A DNA stretch of 64,000 bases, from contig CANNZV010000932.1 of the NCBI GenBank assembly GCA_947561585.1, positions 62,001 to 126,000 on the forward strand, read 5' to 3'. Under the pieces are notes generated by a model that ran no database searches, was not told the origin of the DNA, and saw nothing but the letters and a program-made list of their open reading frames with translations. The position numbers and the translations under genes are program-made. Each line of letters opens with the position of its first letter. Position 1 is the first letter of the stretch. This document shows, piece after piece, positions 1-11,932 of this stretch. The stretch comes from Caprella mutica. Taxonomy: Eukaryota > Arthropoda > Malacostraca > Amphipoda > Caprellidae.

Positions 1-2731
1 GTTTATTCTTTCGGTAATAATTAGAATATATTAATAAATCTTATATATAATCTCAGTATCCAATTTGAGATAGCAATTCTAATTTTTTTAAATACTACAA
101 AATCTCACCCAGCAGTTATTGCAAAAAGTACATTTCTTTTGTAAATCTTCCATTTTTTCTATACATTGTAGAACGTCTTAGGATATTTCTCTACGATATT
201 TTTCCATCTGATGTCCGGAAACCAAACACTGACCCGAACAAAAGGGAAACCAGAACAGTAGCCTGAGGTAGCGACACGCTTCTACTCGACTCTTATATCT
301 ATATACAGTAGTTCATATAGTAATATCATAAAACTCTATTGTTCATATAGCAATTTAAAATACCTTATAGTTCATATAGTAATAGCGACTTTATATGTTG
401 TATCGTGACCATAGTTTCACGAGGTGGGAGATATTTTACTAAATTGTTATAATACGTCAATCATGTCCATGTTGTAAAAGATGGACTTGATTAGATGAAT
501 TACGGAGATACTTTAATGTCATTAACTTTTGATGATGAGACCTGTAGGTGATGACACTGTAAATTTTTAATATATATATACACTGTTCAGATATTAAATT
601 TTAAGTCTTTAGATGAGTAATTGCTGATAATAAATCCAGAAGTCCATTCTTTGTTACGTTTCAGTCCCTCAGGGAAGAAATTAACTTTTATTTATCCGTC
701 ATCTTGAGGTCAAGAGTTTATTTATTGGACGGAAATAACAATGGAGGCAGTCTTTCGAAGTGGAAATAATCACAACCATTGTCCAGTGGAGAGCAATTTC
801 TCTTATTTATCCACTTTCTGCTCACCAAAGATATTCCTATTAATTTCTCGGGAGGGAGTAAATGAACTGTGATTCGAGAAATTGAAGCCCTTCCGATGCT
901 CAGAGTTCGAGGGAGTTGTCGCTCTATTTATATGTTGCTAAGGTATAAATGGAGAATTTACAAAGCTACACTTGAAAAGAAAAATTTAATCATCACTTCA
1001 GAGTAGAAATTTAGAAAAATGAAAGTAAATATCTTCAAAGTTACGTAATCATAATACTTCACATATTACTCGAGTTGTCCAAAGTTGTCATGACAAATTG
1101 TTGACATAAAAAGCTGTAACATTTCAATTCCCTTCCCCACATATTGTCACAAATCTTATTGTCGCTCCTTTGTTGCCTATTGTGTCCCATTGGACGCTTA
1201 AGCCGCTGAGAAATTGCTCTAAAAAGCTGATGGATGAGTAGGCTATTATGGCACTGAGGCTGTGTTCGAAAAAAGAGATTTACGGTGCGGTTTACACCTC
1301 CAGAAGGTGTTATGTGCGGTGCTTTGATAAATACCAAAGAGTTGAGGGATACACACTTTATCTCCTTATTTAACGTGTTGATAGAACACACCAATAAATT
1401 CACGTCAGGAAGAACTTTAATAAGAAACTGGTAAAGAAACAGTCCAAAAATGAGCCACCTCACGTGACTCTAATTTGGGATTCTTGTAGTGGCCGAATGG
1501 CAGGAAAATGTGCCACAGTCAGCCATCTCATAAATAACTGCCGAGACAAAAAACTGACGAACGCTCCAACTTCATAACATCTTCTAATTATTAGAGTGAA
1601 AAAACCCTAATTAGTTTATGTGTTCGATTAATCGGGCTACCGTGTCACCTTCAGCGCAAAAACTTCATGATGACTCCATTAACAATGAATAACACTTTGA
1701 AATAGTTGTGAAAAGAAGACAATAACACAGTCACTGTTTCACTCTGTGGAGGAAGTCTGAGGTCAGTTTTTACTGAATGTACGTATAGGAATAGTTTGAC
1801 CACTTCCATGTTGGTGGAATATTTAGCTCATCAATGAACTCTTTAGGTATTCCATCAGAGTCTGTTCTTGTGGCAGTGTCTGAGCCAAAGAAATTCTGAG
1901 CATCAATCTCACAATGTGAGTCCTAACAAGTTTAGCTGCTGAGGAATCTGCTCAGAGAATAAAATATTGAAGGAGTAACATTTATATTGGAGATTGAATT
2001 ACCAGAAGCTGATATTGAAGTGGTAACTATGGAGGAGGAAAAGATGCAAATTACATTTCCATATTTATAGTTACACAATCTTCATACGGATAAAGTGTTT
2101 CTGCTACCTAATCAAATCTACTAATTTAACAATAAATAATTTATGACTGACATGTAGCAATGTTATTTTAATTATTGAAATGAATAAAATAAAATATTGT
2201 ACACATATAAAAAAATACACAATATTCAGGATTGTAAATTCCAATGGAATATGAATGATGAAATAAATTTCTTGATTTCTCATTAATTCATTAAAAAATA
2301 ATAAATAATTACGATCTTTCAGTCGACTCCATAGATCTAATGGTTGTTTACTGGATAGCAATAAATAGATTCACGAGCCACGCGATAGACCTCTAACGAC
2401 TGAATGCGCTGTTGTCCGATAGGAGTGTTTACAAGTTCAAGATAGGCCCTAAAATTAACCGAGAAACTCTTGTTTTCACTCATTGAAAAACAACGTCAGG
2501 AAAACAACTCGTCTAGAGTTTGGGGAGAAAAATGAACACAGAAGCAACGGGATGTTGTGGTCTCAGCCTCGAATTTTGGGGATGAAGAGGACTTACGAAA
2601 CTTTTCATCGACGCATCACTTTTAAAAACAGCGATAATACAAAAACATTTTGAGCCTGATGAACAAGTTTGGTGTTTTCTGTGTCATAATAAAGACATTG
2701 TTATCCAGAAATGTGGATTAGAGGGAATGAA
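1..2731. other. AT-rich stretch, no gene recognised
   Basis: I see no supported gene here. The longest open frame (minus strand, 1059-1463, 134 codons) has no recognisable domain and an irregular composition, so I treat it as chance. The only structured feature is a short three-copy repeat at 309-386, listed separately. Confidence 0.5.
309..386. repeat. Three-copy short tandem repeat, about 30 bp period
   Basis: GTTCATATAG recurs at 311, 341 and 370, each time followed by TAAT or CAAT and an AT-rich filler. The spacing is about 30 bp. The copies are diverged outside this core. Confidence 0.6.
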
Positions 2732-2915
2732 GTGTGGAGAGTGAGGATTTGAATTCAGTGAGGAACTGCTTTAAAACATACATGTAGTAAAACTTAGTGT
2801 GTGGAGAGTGAGGATTTGAACTCAGTGAGGAACTGCTTTCAAACATACATGTAGTAAAACTTAGTGTGTGGAGAGTGAGGATTTGAAATCAGTTAGGAAT
2901 TGCCTTTGAGCAATT
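2732..2915. repeat. Tandem repeat, 67-bp unit, about 2.7 copies
   Basis: Units start at 2732, 2799 and 2866, each beginning GTGTGGAGAGTGAGGATTTG. The first two are nearly identical over all 67 bp. The third decays after about 45 bp into unique sequence. No open frame runs through it. Confidence 0.9.
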
Positions 2916-4090
2916 GCATGTAATTAGTTATTTATCAAATAGTATTTACATATTTCAGAATGTATTGTTTTAAATGGATGCTCTAAATATATTCTTCATT
3001 TGGAACACTAAAGAGAATTGTATCTCGCTTCTTCCATCCAATCACTATAAGAAAATAGAGGAATGGGTAACGGAATAGGCCTACCTATATAAACACTAAT
3101 CGAATGAGTCTTTGCGTAAACATTAAAGGCCTATACAGGTTATGTCAATCTAGATTATCAAGACCTGATCATGAGTAAATACATTCAAAGTTTTTTAGTC
3201 ACTTAGGCTTCATTCTAGTTGTACCTCTCATAGCTGCAGTATGATGAGGTCTAGTGTTACTTCAGAAGGCGTTGCTTCACCTGCTTCTGCCTATATCCGA
3301 AAGACTGATTCTCATAACTGATTCAGACAAACCAAACAGCAGCAGACTTTCCATGGGAGGATTTCGGATGCAAAGGAACAATTGGAATTATTAGAATAAT
3401 CCATTAAATATGATTGGTAAGAAAGTAAACAATTGAGATATGAACTGCTTTGCAGAATGATGATTATTTGGAGGAATGGTTATTGTACTAATTAAATTAA
3501 AAGAATGAGTTTCTATTCAGTTTTATAATTAAAAGAATTGAAGGATGGATAAGACATGAACATGTACTATATTTGTAATTTAATTTTTTCTTTATTAAAT
3601 AAATATAAGGATTTACAATTTTGGAATGTAAACATGAAAACTAATGTATGGATTTGAATAACATTTCTACACAGAACTGCCCAATAAAGCCTAGCGTTAG
3701 AAATGTCATGCGAGACTAAAATACCGAGTGAAGAGTTTGCCTAATTTGCTGCTAAGTGCGCCTCATCTGATCGATATTGTATTCTTTATTTACACGCAAC
3801 CGTAGCAGGTTAATACAAACTTCTAATGCTAAGTACATGTTTTCCATCCTTAATAAACTAAACAAAACACAAAGTTAAACATGCACCTCAATAAGTTTCT
3901 CCAACACTAATGTGAGAACATTCAAAAACTATTGGAGCTCTCAATCGAGTGAAGCTAAAGTGACGGGTTTATTCCTATTTAATTACAGTTGTTTGTAAAC
4001 CTTAAAAATGAATATATATGATAATTAGTGAGGAAGATATTCGTCTATAGAGAGACAGTAATTATAGTATTATTTGGTGTTTATATCATA
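2916..4090. other. AT-rich stretch, no gene recognised
   Basis: No open frame of note, no RNA gene and no clear repeat was found. The sequence is ordinary AT-rich intergenic or intronic DNA. Confidence 0.5.
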
Positions 4091-4765
4091 TAGAGTAGTT
4101 AGGTATCTAACTCTAACTCTAGAGTAGTTAGATATCAAACTCTAACTCTAGAGTAGTTAGGTATCTAACTCTAACTCTAGAGTAGTTAGATATCAAACTC
4201 TAACTCTAGATTAGTTAGATATCTAACTCTAACTCTAGATTAGTTAGATATCTAACTCTAACTCTAGAGTAGTTAGGTATCTAACTCTAACTCTAGAGTA
4301 GTTAGGTATCTAACTCTAACTCTAGAGTAGTTAGATATCTAACTCTAACTCTAGAGTAGTTAGATATCTAACTCTAACTCTAGAGTAACTACTAGAGTAG
4401 TTAGATATCTAACTCTAACTCTAGAGTAGTTAGATATCTAACTCTAACTCTAGAGTAGTTAGGTATCTAACTCTAACTCTAGAGTAGTTAGGTATCTAAC
4501 TCTAACTCTAGAGTAGTTAGGTATCTAACTCTAACTCTAGAGTAGTTAGGTATCTAACTCTAGAGTAGTTAGGTATCTAACTCTAACTCTAGATTAGTTA
4601 GGTATCTAACTCTAACTCTAGAGTAGTTAGGTATCTAACTCTAACTCTAGAGTAGTTAGGTATCTAACTCTAACTCTAGAGTAGTTAGGTATCTAACTCT
4701 AACTCTAGAGTAGTTAGGTATCTAACTCTAACTCTAGAGTAGTTAGGTATCTAACTCTATCTCTC
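4091..4765. repeat. Minisatellite, 29-bp unit, about 23 copies
   Basis: The unit contains two dyad-symmetric cores: GTTAGATATCTAAC (or its variant with AGGTAT) and CTCTAGAG. Copies differ mainly at the A/G of TTAGATAT versus TTAGGTAT, and these variants occur in runs, as expected from local unit duplication. One irregular joint lies near 4383-4400, and a shortened unit lies near 4555-4575. Each strand could fold into serial hairpins. Confidence 0.95.
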
Positions 4766-6130
4766 AATAATAATATTACCTCTTTGTTGATGATGTCATA
4801 TGTAAAGGTTTTATTTTCCGTTACCATTCCTGTTTGGAATGTGAATTGTAGGGCATTGGAATAAGCTGAAAGACAATCAATAACAATCTATTTATTGGTA
4901 CATACCTGTGACAATAACACTTACCTGCACTGATTGACGTGACCACTCTTTGTGCTCCGTACACGCCACTACCAACGTAAAAACATCGGTAGCGCAACTC
5001 CGTTACTCTTCGGTAGAATAACGCGGTGTCTACGACAGTCATTTGGACGCATTTTGACGTAAGAAGAACTGACGTAAAGGTAGTTGATAAGAACCGAGGT
5101 AATTTGACGTAAGAAGAACTGACGTAATATCGTGAAGGTAGTTGATATATGTACCTACTGACTTATTCCTGTCATCGCATTGATCTTTATAAATCAATTT
5201 GCCTACTATACACCAGAAGAAAACATGTTTGTGTTTCTTGCAAACACGGGAAAATGTTTTGAAGTTACATCTCGTGTTTGCAGACTGACATCACGCAAGA
5301 TTGGAGTCGATAGGTTGTGTTATTGTTCTCAGGTACAAGTAATTAGGCCCTGCAGTGGTCACACAGGTGAGATTTCGGACAGGACTCTATATTCTAATGT
5401 TAATGGTATTAAATAGGTAGCTAAAGGGCCAATAAAGGCCTATTGTAAGAAAGTAAAAAAATAATCACCAGTCTATAATAATGATTCTTTTATAGAGAAT
5501 TATGAATGGAATAATTTATTACTGTTTTGAATGGTCTGAAGTGTTATTCTTTTTTTATTCGAAATCTCACGACTTATAAGAGTGGCGACAATAAATATAT
5601 ATTCTCTATTCATTATTTGTAATGATTGCAACTTAATAATCATGAAAACTTATTTCGATGAAATTTACCACTTAGAAAAAATTTATGGAAGATGGAAAGG
5701 GAGAAATAAATTTTTTGTTTGAAGTAGACCGAAAATCCGAATAAAAAATTTGTTGAAATTTTTGAAAGAGCTAATCAGGTTCAAAGAGGATATAGAATTA
5801 AATTAATAGATAAAGACAATTCAAAGTATAAGTATTAGTTCGATTCCTAGATTGAATGGGAATTCCATGGAATATTCCGAGTGTTTAGAGACGAAGATAA
5901 GAAGGATTTGGAATCAGACTCAAGGAATTATTTACGAATTATCTGACTGGAATTAGCATAAGATGGAATTAGGCTGTTAAGAATTTGGAATCATTTTAGT
6001 AGATCGACAAATCTGTTTGGAATAAAAAAAAAAATTTGTTATACGCCTAATTGGTACAAATGAAAAAAAAAATAAACTTTACGTACACGTTCAGTATGCA
6101 TATGTTTCAATAACTAGGTTGGTTATGTGT
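4766..6130. other. No gene recognised; contains a TGACGTAA duplication
   Basis: Short open frames (minus 4821-5042, plus 5180-5416) show no recognisable domain. The only structured feature is the duplication at 5051-5146. Sequence 5440-6060 is AT-rich and featureless. Confidence 0.45.
5051..5146. repeat. Direct duplication, 50-bp offset, with four TGACGTAA motifs
   Basis: A block of about 27 bp at 5051-5077 is repeated at 5101-5127. Each copy contains TGACGTAA twice, 15 bp apart (5055, 5070, 5105, 5120), and each is followed by AGGTAGTTGAT. TGACGTAA resembles bZIP sites of the CREB/ATF or C/EBP type. Whether it binds anything here is inference. Confidence 0.8.
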
Positions 6131-6283
6131 AGGGTAGGTTCAGTGTTATCGAACGGTTCCACATTTTCGATCATGAACAATAATTTTGATAATTATAATT
6201 TACATTTTATCTTAATTAAGTTATATTCTTCTTTCTTATATGATCGAAATTGTGGTACCGTCCGATTACTTTGAACTTACCTT
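6131..6283. mobile_element. MITE family 1, full copy (153 bp)
   Basis: The left end reads AGGGTAGGTTCAGTGTTATC and continues through a segment ending TTTTCGATCAT. The right end is the degenerate reverse complement, closing at GAACTTACCTTA. The interior is AT-rich and non-coding. This is a short non-autonomous DNA transposon with terminal inverted repeats of about 45 bp. Superfamily is undetermined because no clear target duplication is visible. Confidence 0.8.
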
Positions 6284-6681
6284 ATATTTATAAGAATTTT
6301 AAACTCTACTGATGTTATTGTTGTTACTTGGGTTAAAATATATAAAGAAAACAAGTACCAAACACAAAGTGACTAAAATAAAAATATAACAAAATTATTT
6401 ACTCGTTGTTTATGTGTCGTTGTTTACTTTGCAGATGTTTACATTAGGGGGAACATAAACAAGAAACAAACCATCTCAGAGTCCCCCACATCAACCCCCT
6501 TCTTTCTCCCCCACCGTACCTCCTTTTAGACCCCCCCCAAGACTCCCCCTTCCCTAGATAGCTGCCAGGTAGTGATAAGAGATAAGACCATCATAACTAT
6601 TTAACAAACAAATGCACGTGAGATAGGAAGGTATATTCTAATCATCGGTGGATCCACCTCAAATGTTTGTGGGGTTTCAAA

Positions 6682-7091
6682 ATGACAATTGGCGGTAAAT
6701 TCCTAGTTCACGTCCCTATTTCATTTAGGGACGTGAACTAGGAACCGATCCAAATACCCCCTTTCCTAGTCCACGTCCCTAATTGATATAGGGATGGGAA
6801 AAAGCAAGGGGGTATATTTGAATTAAATTTTCTTAAACTTAATTACCTTTTATCTGATTAAAATATATTGCACTAAAAAATACTTGTCAGAAAATATAGT
6901 ATCTATTCAACAAATATCTACAGATTTTATTATTTGATAATATATTAATTAAATAAAAAAAATTACCATTAAAATAGGACGTTTACCTCCTTCTTAGTAA
7001 TACCCCCTAAGAAGGGGGTATTTGTATCGGTTCCTAGTTCACGTCCCTAAATGAAGTAGGAACGTGAACTAGAAATTTACCCAATTGTCAT
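6682..7091. mobile_element. Multi-hairpin foldback element (MITE family 2), 410 bp
   Basis: The outer inverted repeats are about 75 bp (ATGACAATTGG ... CCAATTGTCAT). Inside each arm is a further palindrome built from CCTAGTTCACGTCCCT and its complement (6701-6743 on the left, 7031-7072 on the right). A third partial palindrome lies at 6765-6800, and a near-palindrome TACCCCCTAAGAAGGGGGTA at 7001-7020. No coding capacity and no clear target duplication. Solo arms of the same family occur at 48784 and 53271. Confidence 0.85.
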
Positions 7092-8520
7092 CTAATTACT
7101 AAAATCAAAGGTTAATAACACCATTAAAAGTAAATATGTCAAAGAACATAAAACTATAGTACCGTTAACTGCCATATTATTTCACAGGGTGCTATTTTTT
7201 TGATTTTGTGTCTTAGGGAAGTTCATTGGATTTTTGTGGTCATTTTTTGTTATCCTTTTTTCAAGTTGACTGTTTTCAAGTCAAGGGTTGGTTGAATTCG
7301 AAAACTTATTCTTCTGCGGTTACAGCATCGTAAAATGTTTTCCTCATGGAATGAGATCTAAAAAGTAGCTTTTCCGGGGAAAAACTGACTGCAAACCAGT
7401 AGTTGGTACATGCGATTGTCCTGTGGAAGGCAGTTTTTTATTCTACTCCATGAATATCAAACACTGTTGTAAACTTTTTCAGTAAATTCATATGGTTTTC
7501 AAGGTGAGTATTTTTTAAAATATCAGGTTTCTGTTTGATTCGGTCAAGTTTTTTGAACAGATTTTATGATTTATGTTTAAGAAAATATTTATTATTTTCG
7601 ATAATCTTTCTGTATTTAATTTAGAAATGGACAATACTAATCATCCCTCAGATCTCAATTCGATTTCATTGTTCACACAAAATATCACACAGTTGACCAG
7701 AACTAACCTATAGAGTATAAATTAAAGATATTTCCTAATTTTCTTGCAACATTCAGATTTCGAATTTAGTTGTTTGTTATATTGGTAGGTACACCTCGTG
7801 ACACTCCTGGAATCTGAAGTAGATTATGTGAGAAATAAGAAGGAGAGTGCTGCCATGTTTATAGTGAGTCCAAACCAAACATTGAGAGGCCTGCAGTACA
7901 AACACACTCAGTGCCGACAACCAATCCAATTTGTTGGTCAGTTTCTTCTTGTACCTGAAATAGACACATTTCGAATATAATCTCATGGAGATCAGGAAAG
8001 TGACATTTACTATGGCTTGGAATGGTGTATTTACCATCAATATATTGCAAACCTTGTACATATCGTCCTGTAGAGGAGATGATTGAGAAAGTCGAAACTG
8101 ATTTTAAAGTCCTAGTTAGAGGAAATAGACAGATTTCGACTATAATCTCATGGAGATCAGGAAAGTAACGTGTAATACGACTCAGAATGCAGTACATTTA
8201 TTTATTGACGTATATCATCCTTTAGATTGGACTGCGGGCCAGGGTCTTGCAAGGTACTATTTTATTCATAATCTTCAAAAAAGGAGCTATTTAGCGTTGA
8301 AAAACTCAAGGCTTCGAGGGCATCCTAATGTTCAACCATCGAAATATTTCAAAGCTAATACAGACGACAGTTCGTATACTTTTTACTAGTAAGTTTTTCA
8401 GTATCGAAGATCATTGAGGAAAGTGACACACAAACAAACTACTGACTACTGATTCGCATTTACGGATCACTCTGAACATATTTACACTTCAAGTTAGGAA
8501 CTGAGTGAGAGAGAAACACG
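7092..8520. other. No gene recognised; contains a 45-bp direct duplication
   Basis: A 45-bp segment at 7957-8001 recurs at 8122-8166 with two mismatches, a 165-bp offset. It makes a repeated peptide FPDLHEII in the minus-strand frame 7859-8197, but that frame has no recognisable domain. Other short frames here (plus 7798-7980, plus 8150-8389) are equally unsupported. Confidence 0.45.
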
Positions 8521-9329
8521 ATGCAGTTAAGAGTCACAGTCTTTGCAGTGCTACTAACAGTCATTTGATGCAGTTAAGAGTCACAGTCTTTGCAGTGCTA
8601 CTAACAGTCATTTGATGCAGTTAAGAGTCACAGTCTTTGTAGTGCTACTAACAGTCATTTGATGCAGTTAAGAGTCACAGTCTTTGTAGTGCTACTAACA
8701 GTCATTTGATGCAGTTAAGAGTCACAGTCTTTGCAGTGCTACTAACAGTCATTTGATGCAGTTAAGAGTCAAAGTCTTTGTAGTGCTACTAACAGTCATT
8801 TGATGCAGTTAAGAGTCACAGTCTTTGCAGTGCTACTAACAGTCATTTGATGCAGTTAAGAGTCACAGTCTTTGTAGTGCTACTAAAAGTCATTTGATGC
8901 AGTTAAGAGTCACAGTCTTTGTAGTGCTACTAACAGTCATTTGATGCAGTTAAGAGTCACGGTCTTTGTAGTGCTACTAACAGTCATTTGATGCAGTTAA
9001 GAGTCACAGTCTTTGTAGAGCTACTAACAGTCATTTGATGCAGTTAAGAGTCACAGTCTTTGTAGTGCTACTAACAGTCATTTGATGCAGTTAAGAGTGA
9101 CAGTCTTTGTAGTGCTACTAACAGTCATTTGATGCAGTTAAGAGTCACGGTCTTTGTAGTGCTACTAACAGTCATTTGATGCAGTTAAGAGTCACAGTCT
9201 TTGTAGTGCTACTAACAGTCATTTGATGCAGTTAAGAGTCACAGTCTTTGTAGTGCTACTAACAGTCATTTCGTACAGTTAAGAGTCACAGTCTTTGTAG
9301 TGCTACTAACAGTCATTTGATGCAGTTCC
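8521..9329. repeat. Minisatellite, 47-bp unit, about 17 copies
   Basis: Each unit begins ATGCAGTTAAGAGTCACAGT and ends GCTACTAACAGTCATTTG. Copies are almost identical, with scattered single changes such as TTTGCAG versus TTTGTAG. The array ends by sharing GCAGTT with the next, different repeat at 9322. Confidence 0.95.
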
Positions 9330-9413
9330 AGAGCTACTATACCTCTGTCTACAGATATTGTATTTGCAGTTCTAGAGCTACTATACCTCTCTCTACAGAT
9401 ATTGTATTTGCAG
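9322..9413. repeat. Two-copy tandem repeat, 44-bp unit
   Basis: Units at 9322-9365 and 9366-9409 begin GCAGTTCCAGAGCTACTATA and GCAGTTCTAGAGCTACTATA. They directly abut the 47-bp minisatellite and share its GCAGTT hexamer, suggesting the larger array arose next to or inside this older duplication. Confidence 0.85.
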
Positions 9414-9981
9414 TGTTGATTGGTAGAGAAAGTTACACCAGCCGATAATTCGCTGTCTCTTTTATTGATGTTTAGTCGAGTTTTGTTGTCATTTCTGGAG
9501 TGACAGACTCACAGTTTGGATTGGGAGGGATTAATTCACTTACCGGCCAAACTTGATTAGTAAGTGTTTTTTTTCGGATAGCTGATGGGAGTTTGTACAT
9601 ACTGAAATTTGTTACATAGATTGTAGATTTCAAGAAAATTCATACGTCATAACTCGAGCAATTTATACTTGCTATGACATATATTTAGAGGTTTATTTTA
9701 GAGCCTGATTAGAATTGCTGTTATTATTTATATTACATTTATTTAAATCCCAGTTAATAGGCACAGCAAATTGGCGAAATCTGATTATCTTTTGAGTCCA
9801 TTTTTGAATTTATTTGAGTTTTTTTTTGTGATACTAATTACTAAAAATAAGGTTTCGTTCAAGTCATTATTAAAAAAATTAATTTATCATTAAATATCTA
9901 ATTGAAGAATACAATTTTTTTGTGATCAAAATGTTGAAGGATATTTTTCAAAACAATTTTATATTCAAAAGGCAGAAGAAT

Positions 9982-10062
9982 AAATTTCCTTTAGTCTGCC
10001 ATGAAATAGCCATCAGTTTATAGAAAACGAATGGCCATTTCATGGCAGACTAAAGGAAATTT
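9982..10062. repeat. Near-perfect palindrome, 32-bp arms and 17-bp loop
   Basis: The left arm 9982-10013 (starting AAATTTCCTTTAGTCTGCC) is the reverse complement of 10031-10062 with one mismatch in 32. The hairpin carries no coding sequence. It may be a very short MITE; I see no clear target duplication. Confidence 0.9.
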
Positions 10063-10377
10063 GTTCACTATTGAAGGTAGTTCTCTTACTCACGACTCTA
10101 CGTTCACTATAGAGGAGTCCACTATAGAGGAGTGCTAATACACTGAACAAGCTCCGTTTTCTTTCTCTCTGCCTGTGATTTTCAGCGGTAACTGAACTAT
10201 ATCCCTATCGGAAAATTTATCGTCGGTACATCGTCTTTTATTGTCCATTACGTCAAATATTGATGGTATTTTACCGTAAAATATCCTAATTTCGAACATT
10301 ATTGTTGGGAATGTTTAGAAATAGGTTTTAGTTGAATCATTTCTAGTCGTACATAGATGATCTTTTTATCATCGATT

Positions 10378-10573
10378 ATAATCACATAGGGTTGTGACAA
10401 TATGCGTATAAAATCATAGATCTTACGAATATCACAGATGAAATGAAATTAAATGGTATCGAATACTGTATACCGCTGGTTTAGAACTATTAAGTATATT
10501 TTAATTCAATCCGTCTATATTATTTTCAGGATCTATGATTTCTAACGCATATTGTCACAACCCTAATAATCAC
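10378..10573. mobile_element. hAT-like MITE with 8-bp target duplication
   Basis: Inverted ends begin TAGGGTTGTGACAATATGCG at 10387 and close with the complement at 10565; the arms match over about 37 bp. The 8-mer ATAATCAC occurs at 10378-10385 and at 10566-10573, leaving one extra base on the left. An 8-bp duplication with T at position 2 and A at position 7, plus TAGGG-type termini, are known hAT features. The interior is about 100 bp of AT-rich non-coding DNA. Confidence 0.75.
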
Positions 10574-10936
10574 CAATCGAAATCCGCTGATTATGATTTT
10601 CTGACTAAAACACAATCAGATTCTCTTCACTTCAAAGCCTATGGGTGTAAATACTGCGATGTAAACAATTGACTCTGCCTATTGTAAACAAGTGAACTTT
10701 GTTGCATTTGAGCATTGTAAATCACGGCCCAGAATAAACAGTTATTGTTTAGATTATTGAACTGTAGACATGTGGCTGCAATGCATGTAAACTCAGTAAA
10801 TATAATTTAGTCAATTGGTTCAAAGTTTACTATGTACAAACTGTACAGTGATATCGAATAAACAAATCATCAACTAATTATCGAACAACAATAATAATAA
10901 GGAAAATAATTTCTTCATGATTCCAACAAAAGTATT

Positions 10937-11070
10937 AGGGTAAGTTCTGAGTTATCGGACTGTTCCACATTTTCGATCACATAAGAAAAAGTATATAATA
11001 ATAATTTCACTTTATGTTCTTTCTTTAGGATCGTAAATATTGATCCGTCCGATAACTCGGAACTTACCCT
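10937..11070. mobile_element. MITE family 1, well-preserved copy (134 bp)
   Basis: The left end is AGGGTAAGTTCTGAGTTATC. The right end closes with AACTCGGAACTTACCCT. The interior is only about 45 bp, AT-rich, and lacks the GGTATCATGGATACC module seen in longer copies. TTA lies next to both ends, with one extra T on the right, so a TTA duplication is possible but not proven. Confidence 0.85.
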
Positions 11071-11141
11071 TTATAAATGTTATTCCCATTTTAATATTTT
11101 ATTATCATTATGAGAGGTTGATTCTCTACGATTGAATATAC

Positions 11142-11204
11142 CTATGGTGGGGCCATAGAAGATTAGGATGTTATTCCCCATCATCTGCTATGGCCCCACC
11201 ATAG
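11142..11204. repeat. Short hairpin element (family 3), 63 bp
   Basis: CTATGGTGGGGCCATAG at the left pairs with CTATGGCCCCACCATAG at the right, with a loop of about 25 bp. Related hairpins occur at 22924, 30879, 37571 and 48922, so this is a dispersed family rather than a chance palindrome. Confidence 0.8.
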
Positions 11205-11449
11205 CTTTTTCCCTCTGTTTCTGATTATCTCTGTCAACATTCAACATTTTCATTTACTTCCAAATGTAGAACTACAAAAGGAGAGAAAAAATATACGTGT
11301 GGACGGGTTAGCGAACTTTTACAAGTTTTGTGTTAGCATTTTAAAAGGTTGTAAACAAACAGATCGTTTATTTAAAACAACTTATGACACTCAGCCGAGT
11401 TTAGCACTGACTCGAAATACTCTAACGAATACTTACGCAAAGAGAATTT

Positions 11450-11650
11450 AGGGTGAGTTTCGAGTCATCGAACGGTGTCACAATTTCGATCATTTAAGAA
11501 GAAAAAAATATTATATAACTGCCATCTCAACTCAATTGGTATACCTGTAATTATCATGTATACCAATTAAAGTTATATAATACATTATTATATATTTTTT
11601 ACTCATTTGATCGAAAAGGAGAAACCGTGCGATAACTCAGAACTTCCCAT
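11450..11650. mobile_element. MITE family 1, copy with internal hairpin (201 bp)
   Basis: Left end AGGGTGAGTTTCGAGTCATC; right end ATAACTCAGAACTTCCCAT. Between them lies an inner inverted repeat around 11539-11569 containing GGTATACCTGTA and TGTATACCAATT, a diverged form of the GGTATCATGGATACC module found in other long copies. Confidence 0.8.
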
Positions 11651-11850
11651 ATGATTCAAGATTCCAATTATAGAAATCCTTTGTTTTTTTATCGTCTACT
11701 AGAAAGATAATTATCGAATAGTTATCATGACAATCATCTCTTAAGTATCATATAGTAATTTCTAATTGAAATATTTAACACATCCAATATATTTAACGTG
11801 TGATTTTCCTTATTTTTTCTCTTCTTCTGAAAGAAAAGCAAAATAATGTT

Positions 11851-11854
11851 AAAA
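11851..11854 (-). terminator. RNA polymerase III T-run terminator of tRNA-Met
   Basis: Read on the minus strand, a TTTT run begins six bases after the tRNA 3' end (AAAA on the plus strand). Runs of four or more T are the standard Pol III stop signal. Confidence 0.7.
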
Positions 11855-11859
11855 CATTC

Positions 11860-11932
11860 TGCCCCGAGTGAGGATCGAACTCACGACCTTCAGATTATGA
11901 GACTGACGCGCTGCCTACTGCGCTACCGAGGC
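11860..11932 (-). tRNA. Elongator tRNA-Met (anticodon CAT)
   Basis: The 73-nt gene folds as a standard cloverleaf. The acceptor stem GCCTCGG (1-7) pairs with TCGGGGC (66-72) with G-T wobbles. The D stem is GCGC/GCGC. The anticodon loop is CTCATAA with CAT at 34-36, and the T arm is GTGAG-TTCGATC-CTCAC. Discriminator A73 is present, CCA is not encoded and there is no intron. G1:C72 marks it as elongator rather than initiator. Internal Pol III promoter boxes are visible: A box TAGCGCAGTAGG and B box GTTCGATCC. It is the only functional gene I can call here; it looks intact and closely follows the general metazoan tRNA-Met pattern. Confidence 0.97.

Noticed and set aside
1059..1463. 134-codon minus-strand frame
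   Set aside because: No recognisable domain, no splice or promoter context and irregular composition.
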